Below, piece after piece: positions 43,281-52,057 of a DNA stretch of 64,000 nucleotides (within the stretch, counting starts at the first letter, position 1; the number at the start of each line of letters is the position of its first letter). A program made the translations under genes and the position numbers. Below the pieces are notes generated by a model that saw only the letters and a program-made list of their open reading frames with translations, did not search any database and was not told where the DNA came from. The DNA is taken from contig JADLSH010000271.1 in the NCBI GenBank assembly GCA_016169945.1, positions 124,001 to 188,000 of the forward strand. The letters run 5' to 3'. This DNA is from Trachythela sp. YZ-2020. Taxonomy: Eukaryota; Cnidaria; Anthozoa; Malacalcyonacea; Clavulariidae.

Positions 43281-43691
43281 TTACAAAACAAACCTTAAAA
43301 CAGTTCCAATTCCAAGCCCAGCTAACCCAACTGCGACATGTTTATACTCGTCCATTTCTTTCGACTCTTGATAATAATCTTCCAATATTGGTTCTTTTTT
43401 AAAAACTTTTCCTTCGTGTTCAACTTTGTAAAGTTCATCCAAAGACTTATTAACACTTGCGAGATCACTATTAGCATCCATTAACTCTCTTCTTTTTTGA
43501 GATATTTCATCTTTTTTCTTATATTGGTTTTCGTACCATTTGTTTTTTGATGCTGTTAATTTCTCCATTGCAAGGTTGTGTCTTTTAATTTCTGTTTGAT
43601 AACCTTTTTTGTCTAAAAGTCTAAACAAATATCCAGCTCCTGTAAACGCAACCGCATTAAATATTCCAGACAAAGCAATTGTTGTGGCCAT
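43281..43691 (-). CDS. Membrane-anchored structural protein candidate
   Basis: 136 residues with hydrophobic segments at both ends (ALSGIFNAVAFTGAGYLFRL near the start; VAVGLAGLGIGTVLRFVL at the end) and a charged helical middle. This layout recurs in cnidarian Polinton-type elements as I know them. Possible virion membrane protein; function unproven. It follows the 76-residue membrane gene on the same strand with a 21-base gap and starts after TAAATAAAAA. Confidence 0.65.
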   Translation of the reverse strand: MATTIALSGIFNAVAFTGAGYLFRLLDKKGYQTEIKRHNLAMEKLTASKNKWYENQYKKKDEISQKRRELMDANSDLASVNKSLDELYKVEHEGKVFKKEPILEDYYQESKEMDEYKHVAVGLAGLGIGTVLRFVL

Positions 43692-43712
43692 TTTTTATTT
43701 AGGCTTCACATT

Positions 43713-43943
43713 CTATTCTTTGAATGGGTTTTCTGGTAGCATCTTCTTTGCTTGCAATACCTTGATAACACTTGTGCTGATACCGAACGCTGCTGCCAAT
43801 TTCAACAGACCTTCCATTGTACCGGGAACTCCAAGAGAGTCCTTCATTAATTTTTTACTTGCGAACGAGACTGCGACAGCCCCTAACACAATTAATAGTG
43901 AGTCATATAACTCTTTTGGTAAATCTTTAAATACTCCTGTCAT
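43713..43943 (-). CDS. Small membrane protein
   Basis: 76 residues with one clear hydrophobic helix (SLLIVLGAVAVSFASKKLM) and a second weaker one (GLLKLAAAFGISTSVIKVL), ending PFKE. Divergent from the major capsid gene with 20 bases between the two start codons, so both must share one small promoter region. Confidence 0.65.
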   Translation of the reverse strand: MTGVFKDLPKELYDSLLIVLGAVAVSFASKKLMKDSLGVPGTMEGLLKLAAAFGISTSVIKVLQAKKMLPENPFKE

Positions 43944-43963
43944 TTATTACTACTGTATAATAA

Positions 43964-45181
43964 ATGAATAGTGTTAAAGAACTTTTACCTGGATATGAAA
44001 AGATTACTTACTCACAAGTTCGTGGTCCAAAAATGAAAAATGTATTTACGCTAACACCAACCGTAATTGGTGAGAGCCAAGCTCTATATGTAAACATTCC
44101 CAAACTATATGAAAATGTGTGTTTGGTTCCACACTCTGTTTACATCGTTGGATCTTTCAAAAGCAAGAATACCAAATCTTGGTTTTTGAACAACCTCGGA
44201 GCCCTCCTACAAAAAAGTTTAGAAATAACTGTAGATGGGCAGGTTGTGTATGATAACATTGGAGAGTCTACTTACGAGGTTTACAAAGACCTTTGGAAAA
44301 CTGAAGAAAAAAGAAGTTGTATGATTAGTCATGGATTGGCTAACGAAAACACTCGTAAAATAATGAGTGGTGACGACTCTGGTGATAAATCTGTAGTTGT
44401 GGATAAGTACTTTGGTGAGCTTTTTCAAACAAAAGTTCATATTCCTTTGGGAAAGATTTTGGAAAATCAAGGGTTATATTCTCCATATGGAATGAAGACA
44501 AACTTCCGGTACAAAATTACATTCCCACCTGCCTCGGAAATTATGAAGGCACAATCTGGTCAAGCTGTCGCGGGTTACACATTAGAAGATTTACATCTCG
44601 AATATGATACAATTGAATCTGCGGAGATGTACAACCAATCTCTAAATTCTTACAACGCAGGAAGATCTGTAATTTACGAACAAGTAGTCTTGATGAAAAA
44701 ACAGACTTGGGCAAAGGAAACAACTTTGGTAAATTTAAATATAAATATACCAAGAAAATCAATGAAAGCAATTGTCCTCCTGTTTAAGGATGACACAGAG
44801 GACTCAGAACATTTTGTATTCCCAAATATAAAAAATGTTAAAGTTGCAATTGAAGGAGTTCCAAATTCATTGTATTCCCAAGGTTTAAATGAACATGATC
44901 TGTACAAGTCTGCGGAAGGGTTTTTCCTAGATTATACAACAGACACCTTGTCATTAAAAGATTTCTACACAGGCAACAAGTTTTCACTTGTAATTGACAT
45001 GCGAACTGTGAGTGACAAAAATGCTGCAGGAATTGGAAGAAAGATTTTGAATACCCAAGATGGTGTACTTTTAGAAATTAAGAAGAGGGTTACAACAAAA
45101 GATTTGACATGCTATATTTACATCGTATCGGATGGTGTTATAAATGTTGTTGGAAAACAACTTCAAAGTATTGAATTTTAA
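43964..45181 (+). CDS. MCP: Major capsid protein candidate (double jelly-roll)
   Basis: 405 residues, the length range of Polinton major capsid proteins. The C-terminal region FYTGNKFSLVIDMRTVSDKN...GVLLEIKK...CYIYIVSDGVINV matches the conserved end of this family (aromatic-rich strand, ID-R motif, LEI, final hydrophobic strand). Double-jelly-roll proteins form the trimeric hexon-like capsomers of icosahedral viruses. The frame is intact. Start ATG lies in TAATAAATGAAT. Next to membrane proteins upstream and convergent with another membrane protein downstream, i.e. inside a morphogenesis block. Confidence 0.85.
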   Translation: MNSVKELLPGYEKITYSQVRGPKMKNVFTLTPTVIGESQALYVNIPKLYENVCLVPHSVYIVGSFKSKNTKSWFLNNLGALLQKSLEITVDGQVVYDNIGESTYEVYKDLWKTEEKRSCMISHGLANENTRKIMSGDDSGDKSVVVDKYFGELFQTKVHIPLGKILENQGLYSPYGMKTNFRYKITFPPASEIMKAQSGQAVAGYTLEDLHLEYDTIESAEMYNQSLNSYNAGRSVIYEQVVLMKKQTWAKETTLVNLNINIPRKSMKAIVLLFKDDTEDSEHFVFPNIKNVKVAIEGVPNSLYSQGLNEHDLYKSAEGFFLDYTTDTLSLKDFYTGNKFSLVIDMRTVSDKNAAGIGRKILNTQDGVLLEIKKRVTTKDLTCYIYIVSDGVINVVGKQLQSIEF

Positions 45182-45196
45182 ACTGTAAAAAATATT

Positions 45197-45221
45197 TTTT
45201 CAAACTAAAAAAGTTTGAAAA
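45197..45221. terminator. Hairpin after the capsid gene
   Basis: 10-bp stem TTTTCAAACT/AGTTTGAAAA with loop AAAAA, 16 nt past the capsid stop and 21 nt from the opposing stop. Confidence 0.8.
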
Positions 45222-45241
45222 TATTATTAATTTAAATTAGA

Positions 45242-45604
45242 CTAATCCAAGTTTACAAGATTTGGGGCTTTAACTTCTGAGAGAGGTGCTGTTGGTTCTT
45301 CCTTTGATGGTCTATTTGAACAATATCTCCACAAACATCCCAACCCAAAAATAACACCAAAAACCTCAATCAAAAACAAATAATTTATTTCACCCCCATC
45401 TTCTTTTGTAGATGGCGACTCAAGTTTTCTTTTTTTTACAGCATCTTTTTTAACTTTCGCAGCTTTTGAAAGATCGGCTAGTTTTTCACAAGCTTTCTTT
45501 TTCTCTGCATCTGTTTCTACAATAGGATCTGTTATTCTTTTCTCTTCTTTTTTAGGTTTTACAACCGGTTGTGGTTGTTCTGGTACATTTTCCTTATCAG
45601 CCAT
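45242..45604 (-). CDS. Single-pass membrane protein, charged N-terminus
   Basis: 120 residues from the ATG at 45604, chosen because it follows TATTATAAG-type sequence and leaves a 4-base gap to the upstream gene; the frame is open further but without ATG. Lysine-, glutamate- and proline-rich first half, then one transmembrane segment (YLFLIEVFGVIFGLGCLWRYC) and a short acidic tail. Unknown function; position suggests a virion component. Confidence 0.6.
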   Translation of the reverse strand: MADKENVPEQPQPVVKPKKEEKRITDPIVETDAEKKKACEKLADLSKAAKVKKDAVKKRKLESPSTKEDGGEINYLFLIEVFGVIFGLGCLWRYCSNRPSKEEPTAPLSEVKAPNLVNLD

Positions 45605-45608
45605 TTTA

Positions 45609-46979
45609 TTATAAGAATATAAATTTTTGAGCGTAGGTTGCAAGTAATGTAATCACAAATAATGCTTGTAACTCTACATTTGACTTTGGTTTACTAACTT
45701 GTTCAACATTTGCGAAAGTTGTGTCAGGAGTGCGCACAGTTGTGTCAGGAGTGCGCACAGTTGTGTCAGGAGTGCGCACAGTTGTTGTAGGAGTGCGCAC
45801 AGTTGTGTCAGGAGTTGAACTAACAGGCGCACTAACGGGATTTTCGTAATTAATATGTTCATTATGGCCAAATGTCATACCTAACTCTGCAATTTTTAAG
45901 ATGTTATTATAACCTACAACTTTTTGTTTTAAAATTATCATATCACTTGGAATAAGAATTACACCAGGACTAATTGCGAAGTTTAAAACTACATTAGTAT
46001 CTTGTATTGCTTTTCGCATATTAGAGATTATTATTGTTTGGTCATCTTGTGTAATTGTGTCCCTAACTAATTTTTTAAAAACTTCTTGCGTTTGTAAAGA
46101 CTTCGCACCTTTTCCAACAATTGTCCATCTTGTACTTGCTTGCGCACCAAGTACACAATATACATAAGACTCTACACTTTGTTGAAATAACAGTTGGCCT
46201 GTTTGCGTTAATCCAGTTGAATCTTTCGCAATGAATAATTTATAATCATCTAAACTTTTTATAGTTCTGTCACTTCGTCTTTCGTACCTAATACCGGTCT
46301 GACCAAACTTACCAATCACAGGTTTCCAATTTCTCACACTTCCTGCGCTTTGTTTTCCAAGCCAAGTTCCTATTTGTTCTTGTCCTTGATGAAATTCTTT
46401 AGTCCACTCGTACATAACAGGGATATTTTGTGACACTAAGTTTTTTATACTTTGATTTAAATACCTATTCATTTTTCCAGGATTTCTAAGAAATCTTCGC
46501 ATATGGTAATACAAATGATATCTCGCCAAAGAAGAGACAATAGGATTATCTGTGTTAAAATGCTGTGTACTAATTCCACAAACATATGTTGATATGTAAG
46601 CAGCCATACATGCGGCCAAATATGGGTTTTCTGCAGGGTCGTTAAATGATTCTAAGTTACTTGTAATTACCAAATCAGGAAAAGTGGGGTCAAAATTTCT
46701 TGTTTTATTTACAAAAATTTTCATATCTTTTGGGTTTGTAAAATCTTCATTTTTTTCAAAGTTTTGCACAACACCTTTTGTGTTCCAAATTCTAGGTTGC
46801 CAATCTAAAGCCCAACCAAATGGAAAACTACTAGCTTTTATATCGTAAGATCTTTCGTTATGCACAAAACTTGTGCGAACAAAAAGTATTTTTCCCTTGT
46901 AATTTCTCACAGGTTGAAACATAAATTTACTAATATCTGCATTAGGATATAATTTTTTAAACTCTTCTTGAGTTGGCAT
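45609..46979 (-). CDS. Large structural protein candidate with C-terminal anchor
   Basis: 456 residues, no domain I can name. The body (1-380) looks globular, with several aromatic motifs (FPFGWALDWQPRIWN, RYHLYYHMRRFLRNPGKMNR). Then comes a Pro/Thr stalk with four TVRTPxT repeats encoded by 21-base repeats (45719-45815), and a final hydrophobic segment (ALFVITLLATYAQKFIFL). This body-stalk-anchor design suggests a particle surface or membrane-attached protein. Divergent from the penton candidate with 15 bases between start codons. Confidence 0.65.
   Translation of the reverse strand: MPTQEEFKKLYPNADISKFMFQPVRNYKGKILFVRTSFVHNERSYDIKASSFPFGWALDWQPRIWNTKGVVQNFEKNEDFTNPKDMKIFVNKTRNFDPTFPDLVITSNLESFNDPAENPYLAACMAAYISTYVCGISTQHFNTDNPIVSSLARYHLYYHMRRFLRNPGKMNRYLNQSIKNLVSQNIPVMYEWTKEFHQGQEQIGTWLGKQSAGSVRNWKPVIGKFGQTGIRYERRSDRTIKSLDDYKLFIAKDSTGLTQTGQLLFQQSVESYVYCVLGAQASTRWTIVGKGAKSLQTQEVFKKLVRDTITQDDQTIIISNMRKAIQDTNVVLNFAISPGVILIPSDMIILKQKVVGYNNILKIAELGMTFGHNEHINYENPVSAPVSSTPDTTVRTPTTTVRTPDTTVRTPDTTVRTPDTTFANVEQVSKPKSNVELQALFVITLLATYAQKFIFL
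45719..45815. repeat. 21-bp coding minisatellite
   Basis: Tandem TTGTGTCAGGAGTGCGCACA-type units, one with a TTGTTGTAGG variant, encoding the Thr/Pro stalk. Confidence 0.85.
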
Positions 46980-46994
46980 TTTATTATAAATAAA

Positions 46995-47630
46995 ATGTCG
47001 AAACTAAATGTTTATGTAGAAAATAATGAGACGACTGTGGACTTGGCTATTTTTCAAGAAAATAAGTCAAAAGTTTATATTAGATCGGCGACAATATTTT
47101 GGGAGTTTAATAATATTGATCGTTATGAGATCTTACACGGAACCGATAGAGTTGTGTTTGAAAAAGGTTATTGGACCTTTGATAATATTCAAGAATATTT
47201 TAAAAGTGAAGATATAGAACTTATATCAAATTATAAAAATTCTACATGTTCCATAAAACCAAAAAATGCTTTGACCCTGAATAAAATTGGGCCAATGTTA
47301 GGTTTTGACGCAAGCGCTGTACTAACGGCTGGTGTTTGGAAACACAGTACAAAAAAAGTAGATGTTAACCATGGGTTAAAATATATTAACATCGAATGTA
47401 ATGTTGTAAATACTTTCCAAAATTTTGACACCCAAGGAAAACAAAGCGAAGTTATTGCTTCGTTACCAATTTCGATAACTGAACATTTACTAGATACTTC
47501 CTCATTTTACAACAACATTAATTCGTGGACACCAATTATTCAAAAATTTAATTCTGTGTCATTCAAATTAACATCAAATATAAATTTTCCTGTTGGTATG
47601 AGCGCGATGTTAGAATTAGAGTTTGTTTAA
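46995..47630 (+). CDS. Penton/minor capsid protein candidate (single jelly-roll)
   Basis: 211 residues from ATG 46995; an upstream in-frame ATG at 46968 would lie inside the divergent gene, whereas 46995 follows TATAAATAAA. Features of Polinton minor capsid proteins: RYEILHGTDRVVFEKGYWTF, then a strand leading to KIGPMLGFD, and YINIECNVVNTFQNFDTQGK followed by a predicted strand near SEVIASLPI. Such proteins form the pentameric vertices. The assignment rests on pattern memory and context, not on an alignment. Confidence 0.7.
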   Translation: MSKLNVYVENNETTVDLAIFQENKSKVYIRSATIFWEFNNIDRYEILHGTDRVVFEKGYWTFDNIQEYFKSEDIELISNYKNSTCSIKPKNALTLNKIGPMLGFDASAVLTAGVWKHSTKKVDVNHGLKYINIECNVVNTFQNFDTQGKQSEVIASLPISITEHLLDTSSFYNNINSWTPIIQKFNSVSFKLTSNINFPVGMSAMLELEFV

Positions 47631-47656
47631 AATAACAAGGTACCCTTTGCAGGCAT

Positions 47657-47696
47657 GTCGGACCTTGGCGTAGATAGGGTGACAGCAAATGTCACC
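47657..47696. repeat. Palindromic repeat, intergenic copy
   Basis: Matches 41965-42004 in 36 of 40 bases. The hairpin here is GGTGACA-GCAAA-TGTCACC, so a C-G pair in the other copy is replaced by an A-T pair. Confidence 0.85.
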
Positions 47697-47715
47697 TTCG
47701 GACCATTAAACAGAA

Positions 47716-47738
47716 GGGGGGCCACTAAATGGCCTCTC
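47716..47738. terminator. Hairpin before the integrase gene
   Basis: GGCCA/TGGCC core with loop CTAAA, extended by wobble pairs (GGGG with TCTC). Lies between the penton candidate stop and the integrase start. Confidence 0.5.
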
Positions 47739-47778
47739 TCCCTAATTTTATAATTATTTTATTTTTATTATAAAATAA

Positions 47779-48762
47779 ATGAGTTTTGAAACTGAACAAG
47801 GTCTCAGAAATTTGTACCATTCTCCCGGAACAGGTTACCAAAGTATCGAAAGGTTATACCAAAAAGCAAAAGAAGACAAATTAAATGTAACCCGTAAACA
47901 AGTCAAAAATTGGCTTTTAACACAAGACACTTACACAACCACAAAACAAAAAAGTGGAGCTCATGTGTACCGTAAAACTATTGTGAAAGATTTAGGAGAC
48001 CAACTGCAATTAGACCTTGTCGATATGACAGAAGGTCGAAAAGATTCAAATGAAGGCCACCGTTGGATTTTGACAAGTATAGAAATTTTGTCAAGATATG
48101 CTTTCACAGAAGCTAGTAAAACAAAAGGTGGTTTAGATACCTCAATAGCTATGGCAAAAATTTTAGAAGAATTTAAAGTTAGGTTTGGGAAGTATCCAAA
48201 TGTTGTACAATATGACGATGGTCTTGAGTTTAAAAACAAAAATGTTAATACATTATTAGAAAAACTAGGGATAGAACATTTTACAACTTTAATTAAAAAA
48301 GGAGGCAAGGCTTTTTTTAACAGAAAGGCAGCTCTTGTGGAAAGATTAAATAGGACATTAAAAACATCTATGTGGAAATATTTTACAGAACACAAAACAA
48401 AAAAGTGGTTACATATTTTAAAAGATGTAACATTTAATTACAACCACACTGTGCATAGTAGTATCAAAATGAAACCGGCAGATGTTGATGAGGAAAATAA
48501 GGATGAAGTTTGGGTGACTTTGTATGGTTCTAATGCGAGACCAAAGAAACCAAAATTTAAAATTGGTGACACTGTAAGAGTTGAAAAATATCATACAGGT
48601 ACTAGGTTTGTAAAAGGTTACACAGTTAATTTTACAGAGGAGACATTTAGGGTAACAAAAGTTTCTCGAGGGGATCCTGTTATGTATGAAATACAAGATA
48701 TTGCAACAGGTGAGAATATTTACGGAAGATTTTATGAAAGAGAACTCAGCGAAGTAAGATAA
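47779..48762 (+). CDS. int: Retrovirus-type (rve) integrase
   Basis: 327 residues. Catalytic D-D-E: Asp79 in LQLDLVDM, Asp146 in QYDDGLEF, Glu188 in ALVERLNRTLK. The N-terminal 70 residues are basic and helical. The C-terminal region KFKIGDTVRVEKYHT...FRVTKVSRGDPVMYEIQD is the SH3/chromo-like strand module typical of Polinton integrases. Catalyses insertion of the element and generates the 6-bp duplication seen at its ends. Start ATG in AAATAAATGAG. The next gene starts 3 bases after its stop, so the two may be expressed together. Confidence 0.96.
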   Translation: MSFETEQGLRNLYHSPGTGYQSIERLYQKAKEDKLNVTRKQVKNWLLTQDTYTTTKQKSGAHVYRKTIVKDLGDQLQLDLVDMTEGRKDSNEGHRWILTSIEILSRYAFTEASKTKGGLDTSIAMAKILEEFKVRFGKYPNVVQYDDGLEFKNKNVNTLLEKLGIEHFTTLIKKGGKAFFNRKAALVERLNRTLKTSMWKYFTEHKTKKWLHILKDVTFNYNHTVHSSIKMKPADVDEENKDEVWVTLYGSNARPKKPKFKIGDTVRVEKYHTGTRFVKGYTVNFTEETFRVTKVSRGDPVMYEIQDIATGENIYGRFYERELSEVR

Positions 48763-48765
48763 ATA

Positions 48766-50025
48766 ATGGATCCAGATTTAGAAATGAAAAACCAAAATCC
48801 TGAAGTGGAAGATCTTGATCCTGATGATGAGACTGATGAAACCGAAGAGCAAGAAACTAATCTTGATGATGACGACCAAGAAACAACCACAAACATACCT
48901 ACCAATTCTAATCTTGACGAAAGTGTCCCTCTTATAGATACCCGTAATCCTGAATTTTTTAGAGAGCGTCCGATAGAAACCCTTCACCAATTAAAAGTAA
49001 AAAACATATTAGAAAAAGAATTAGGTATATTTTTAGAACCTGGTGATGGACCTTCATCGTTGTTATTACTTAATAGATTATCAATAGTAAGACGCGAAAA
49101 AAAGGGTCGGGTTAATGGGTTGATGTTTAACAACAAGAAAATTTTTGTTTTGAAGAATGATGTAATGACATTTTCAGAAGCCCAAGACAAACCTATGAAG
49201 AGAGCCTTAAAAGAGTTTAAAGAAATGTTTAAACAAGCCCAGTTAGAACATCACTGGCATCTTCCTTCTGTGGTAGAAGAACAGATTGGGGTTCATAACG
49301 ACGAACTAAATAACAGCGTAATTAATAATTCTATGCTTACATTAAATGATACCATTAACGATGCTTATGATGATATTAGATCACAGCATGAAAACATTGA
49401 GATGGTTAATTTGGACGGGGGGAAACCCGAATGGGATAGAGAAATACAAGCAATTTTACAATCTGGTATTCGCAAACAAAATAACACTTACAAGGAACAA
49501 ATAGAGTTATTAGACATAGAGATAAAAACTTGGAGAGATCGAAGCATAGCAGAACAAAACCCCACCCTAAAAACTTTGTACGAGTCTGTTGCAAAGGTTG
49601 CGGAGTTAGAACAAGATAACATAAGATTACAAAATAATATAAGACCTGTACTCGATGATGTTATAGAAATTTTACAAAATGAGACCGATAACAACCCACT
49701 AACAAAGTTTGAAAAGTTTAAAAGGTGGGCTAAAAAGAACTTAGGTGTCACAGCTGCGATAAGTATTGGTGTTGCGGGATTAATAACAGGAATTGTAAGC
49801 GCAACAAGATCAGCTCTTGCCGCCGGTGCTCGCGGTGTCTCTACTTTTGGGAAAGGTCTTGCTAAAATACTTAAAACATTAGGACCTGTATTTGCTGCCC
49901 TCGGTAGTATTATCTCAACGGTTTTAAGTATGGGTGCAAAAGGTTTAATGTGGTTGGGTAACAACATGTGGGTTCTCGCAATAGCTGTGGGTTACATTGC
50001 ATATACTGAAATTAAAAACAAGTAG
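48766..50025 (+). CDS. Membrane-active structural protein candidate
   Basis: 419 residues. Very acidic N-terminus (residues 1-45, mostly D and E), a helical middle with a predicted coiled coil (YKEQIELLDIEIKTW; LEQDNIRLQNNIR) and a C-terminal hydrophobic half with several helices (AAISIGVAGLITGIVSA, VFAALGSIISTVLSMGA, MWVLAIAVGYIAY). This architecture is a regular companion of Polinton capsid genes in Cnidaria in my experience. Possible role in membrane binding or penetration, comparable in layout to adenovirus protein VI-type factors, but that is conjecture. Confidence 0.65.
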   Translation: MDPDLEMKNQNPEVEDLDPDDETDETEEQETNLDDDDQETTTNIPTNSNLDESVPLIDTRNPEFFRERPIETLHQLKVKNILEKELGIFLEPGDGPSSLLLLNRLSIVRREKKGRVNGLMFNNKKIFVLKNDVMTFSEAQDKPMKRALKEFKEMFKQAQLEHHWHLPSVVEEQIGVHNDELNNSVINNSMLTLNDTINDAYDDIRSQHENIEMVNLDGGKPEWDREIQAILQSGIRKQNNTYKEQIELLDIEIKTWRDRSIAEQNPTLKTLYESVAKVAELEQDNIRLQNNIRPVLDDVIEILQNETDNNPLTKFEKFKRWAKKNLGVTAAISIGVAGLITGIVSATRSALAAGARGVSTFGKGLAKILKTLGPVFAALGSIISTVLSMGAKGLMWLGNNMWVLAIAVGYIAYTEIKNK

Positions 50026-50083
50026 TTTTGGTTTAAAGAAATTGAAAATAATAAAAATTAAAGTTATAACTATAAAGAGAAGA

Positions 50084-50479
50084 ATGGGTGTTATTAAATT
50101 AAAAGAATCCGAAGTTTTTGAAATACAAAGCTGTTTAACATGGGGTGTTCAAAAGTCAAAAAATGATAACGGTGGGTATAAAATTCCTATTGTTATTGAA
50201 AGTGAAAAAATATTACAAAGAATTAACTCACTTTCAGAAAAACACAGTGCAAAATCTGCTCTTTTTGGAGCAAAAGAAAACACATTATATTTGTCTGTTG
50301 GTGATCTAACCGTAAAACAACAAGATGAATTATTAAATAAGGGAAAACTAATGGTTCATGTTGTTTTTGATTGTGATTCTTTGTATGAGAAAAATGATGA
50401 TGTAAGGTATATAAACTTTAATTTAAAAAGATTAAGAAAAGTAGGTGAGTTTGTAAGCTCAAATATTGCCAAAGATTAA
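50084..50479 (+). CDS. Unknown conserved-looking protein
   Basis: 131 residues from ATG 50084; the in-frame upstream start at 49997 overlaps the previous gene and was not chosen. Contains KHSAKSALFGAKENTLYLSV and KGKLMVHVVFDCDSLYE. No transmembrane segment, no known motif. Soluble alpha/beta appearance. Convergent with the ATPase-side genes across a hairpin. Confidence 0.55.
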   Translation: MGVIKLKESEVFEIQSCLTWGVQKSKNDNGGYKIPIVIESEKILQRINSLSEKHSAKSALFGAKENTLYLSVGDLTVKQQDELLNKGKLMVHVVFDCDSLYEKNDDVRYINFNLKRLRKVGEFVSSNIAKD

Positions 50480-50493
50480 ATTTAATAACTTTT

Positions 50494-50522
50494 AATTTTG
50501 TACCCTAAAAAGGTACAAAATT
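50494..50522. terminator. Hairpin between convergent genes
   Basis: Perfect 11-bp stem AATTTTGTACC/GGTACAAAATT, loop CTAAAAA, 15 and 11 nt from the stops. Confidence 0.85.
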
Positions 50523-50532
50523 ACAACATAAC

Positions 50533-51036
50533 TTAAACTTCTGGTTTTACATTAACTTCTGGTTCAGGTTTTACATTAACTTCTGGTTCATTAACAACTT
50601 CTGGTTCAGGTTTTACATTAACTTTTGGTTCAACAAAACTTATATGGGTGTATCCAAGAGTTCCTAACGAAATACACGCCAGAACATATTTACTGTAATA
50701 ATCATCTGGTGTGTAACTCGGTAGTATATCCTTAATTACAAACATTATATTTTCGTCACCAAGAATTTTTTCAGTAAATTTATCTTTTTCGCTAATTTTA
50801 ATATAAGAATTAAAAAAAGAGTCACAAATTGATACAGAGAGTAACACGGCTTGAATTGCCATTTTATGCTTGTTGATATCATTTTTTTGTTTTAGATATG
50901 AATCCATTAGTTTTCTCAACATAGCAGGGTTAGCTCTTCTTTTGTCTTTCAGAAATTTTTTTGTTTGAAGTATATGACCTTTTTCAGAAAGGGATATTAA
51001 CTCCTCTCTTAAATTTTCATCTTCGTCAATGTCCAT
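50533..51036 (-). CDS. Unknown protein with Pro-Glu-Val repeat tail
   Basis: 167 residues from ATG 51036. Helical N-terminal part (HILQTKKFLKDKRRANPAML; ISEKDKFTEKILGDENIMF) and a C-terminal stalk of repeated EPEVNVKP (coded by 50533-50640). The ATPase stop codon (51038-51040) almost touches this start in the string TAAAATG, so translation or transcription is probably coupled. Function unknown; the stalk recalls that of the 456-residue protein. Confidence 0.6.
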   Translation of the reverse strand: MDIDEDENLREELISLSEKGHILQTKKFLKDKRRANPAMLRKLMDSYLKQKNDINKHKMAIQAVLLSVSICDSFFNSYIKISEKDKFTEKILGDENIMFVIKDILPSYTPDDYYSKYVLACISLGTLGYTHISFVEPKVNVKPEPEVVNEPEVNVKPEPEVNVKPEV

Positions 51037-51037
51037 T

Positions 51038-51634
51038 TTATTTATCAAATATTATTTCATGCGTGCGCGGGTACCTAAGATTAATTTCTAACCTTGCGTA
51101 TTTGTTTTCTTTTAAATCTTTTTTTAATTTATCTTGTTCCTGTTTTGAAACATCTAAAAATTCATCCGAAATTGTTTTCCATGCAAGTGCGCTTGGTGAA
51201 TCAAAAACAACAAGTTTAGCTATATTTTCGCGATAGGCTGGCGCAATAGCTGTTAATTTTTGCGTAATAACAATTGTACTTAAATTATAATGGCGCGCAG
51301 AAAACGCAAGTCTTACAAGTTCTGAAGTTCTACTTTTAACAAACTTTGTGCTCGCGCAGTCATCCAATATTATTAGGGAATTGCTTCCTTTGTACTTGTC
51401 AGAAATGTATTTTAAGAAACCTTCCACTTGGTCTTGGTCGCATTGAATTGCGTAAACACCTGGAGAGTCTTTGTAATACCAATTTTGATAGGTTTCATTA
51501 AATTCAAAAGTTGGGCAAATGAGAAAAATATATTGGAAGTGTTGGTTATAATTGTTAACAAGAAAATTTAGTAGGTAATATGTTTTACCACACTCTGTCG
51601 CTCCAACAATTAACATGTTAAATGGTGTTTTCAT
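51038..51634 (-). CDS. Genome-packaging ATPase (FtsK/HerA, A32-like)
   Basis: 198 residues. Walker A at 11-18 (GATECGKT), Walker B at 87-92 (LIILDD), and a downstream sensor-like TIVITQKL stretch. This short form, starting a few residues before Walker A, is the Polinton/adintovirus packaging ATPase, which pumps DNA into preformed capsids. Start ATG 51634. Its presence with capsid proteins supports particle formation. Confidence 0.93.
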   Translation of the reverse strand: MKTPFNMLIVGATECGKTYYLLNFLVNNYNQHFQYIFLICPTFEFNETYQNWYYKDSPGVYAIQCDQDQVEGFLKYISDKYKGSNSLIILDDCASTKFVKSRTSELVRLAFSARHYNLSTIVITQKLTAIAPAYRENIAKLVVFDSPSALAWKTISDEFLDVSKQEQDKLKKDLKENKYARLEINLRYPRTHEIIFDK

Positions 51635-51693
51635 TTTTATCTAAAAGACAAATTGAAACCTTAAAAACAAATAATATATAGTAATAATATAAA

Positions 51694-51954
51694 ATGATTA
51701 ACATAATAATTAATGTTTTTGGAAATGACAAATGTATATGTGGTGGCTGTATGTATATTTGTCCTATGGACAAAGTTATCGAACATATTCAAGAACAACA
51801 TGCAAATGTAAATGGTGAAATTATGTATAAATGCATGGATTGTGACCTTAAAACTTTAAATGATAACGAGTTTGAGGACCATGTATGTGGTGATTTATGC
51901 TCGTGTGGAAGTGAAGAGGTATGTTCGGATTGTGAGTGTTCAGATTGTGATTAA
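51694..51954 (+). CDS. Cys-rich zinc-binding protein
   Basis: 86 residues. CICGGCMYICPMDKVIEHIQ..H resembles a C2H2-like finger, CMDC...FEDHVC a second, and the tail CSCGSEEVCSDCECSDCD is nearly all Cys and acid. Possibly a metal-binding or regulatory protein. Divergent from the ATPase gene across a 59-base AT-rich gap. Confidence 0.65.
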   Translation: MINIIINVFGNDKCICGGCMYICPMDKVIEHIQEQHANVNGEIMYKCMDCDLKTLNDNEFEDHVCGDLCSCGSEEVCSDCECSDCD

Positions 51955-51968
51955 AAACTGACTATATA

Positions 51969-51998
51969 TTTTCTAATCCTGTAACAAGGATTAGAAAA
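51969..51998. terminator. Hairpin between convergent genes
   Basis: 11-bp stem TTTTCTAATCC/GGATTAGAAAA, loop of 8. The same stem sequence is used at 37169. A further half copy (GGATTAGAAAA) follows at 52029. Confidence 0.8.
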
Positions 51999-52057
51999 CT
52001 TTTTTTATTTTATTTTTTTTGTTAATAAGGATTAGAAAAATATTATTTACACCTAAC

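Noticed and set aside
47779..48762. Integrase as evidence of a retrovirus
   Set aside because: There is no gag, protease, reverse transcriptase or LTR nearby; polymerase B, capsid and ATPase genes show a Polinton.
49997..50083. Upstream start for the 131-residue Polinton protein
   Set aside because: It overlaps the end of the preceding gene and adds a low-complexity Lys/Ile stretch; the ATG at 50084 fits the spacing of the other genes better.
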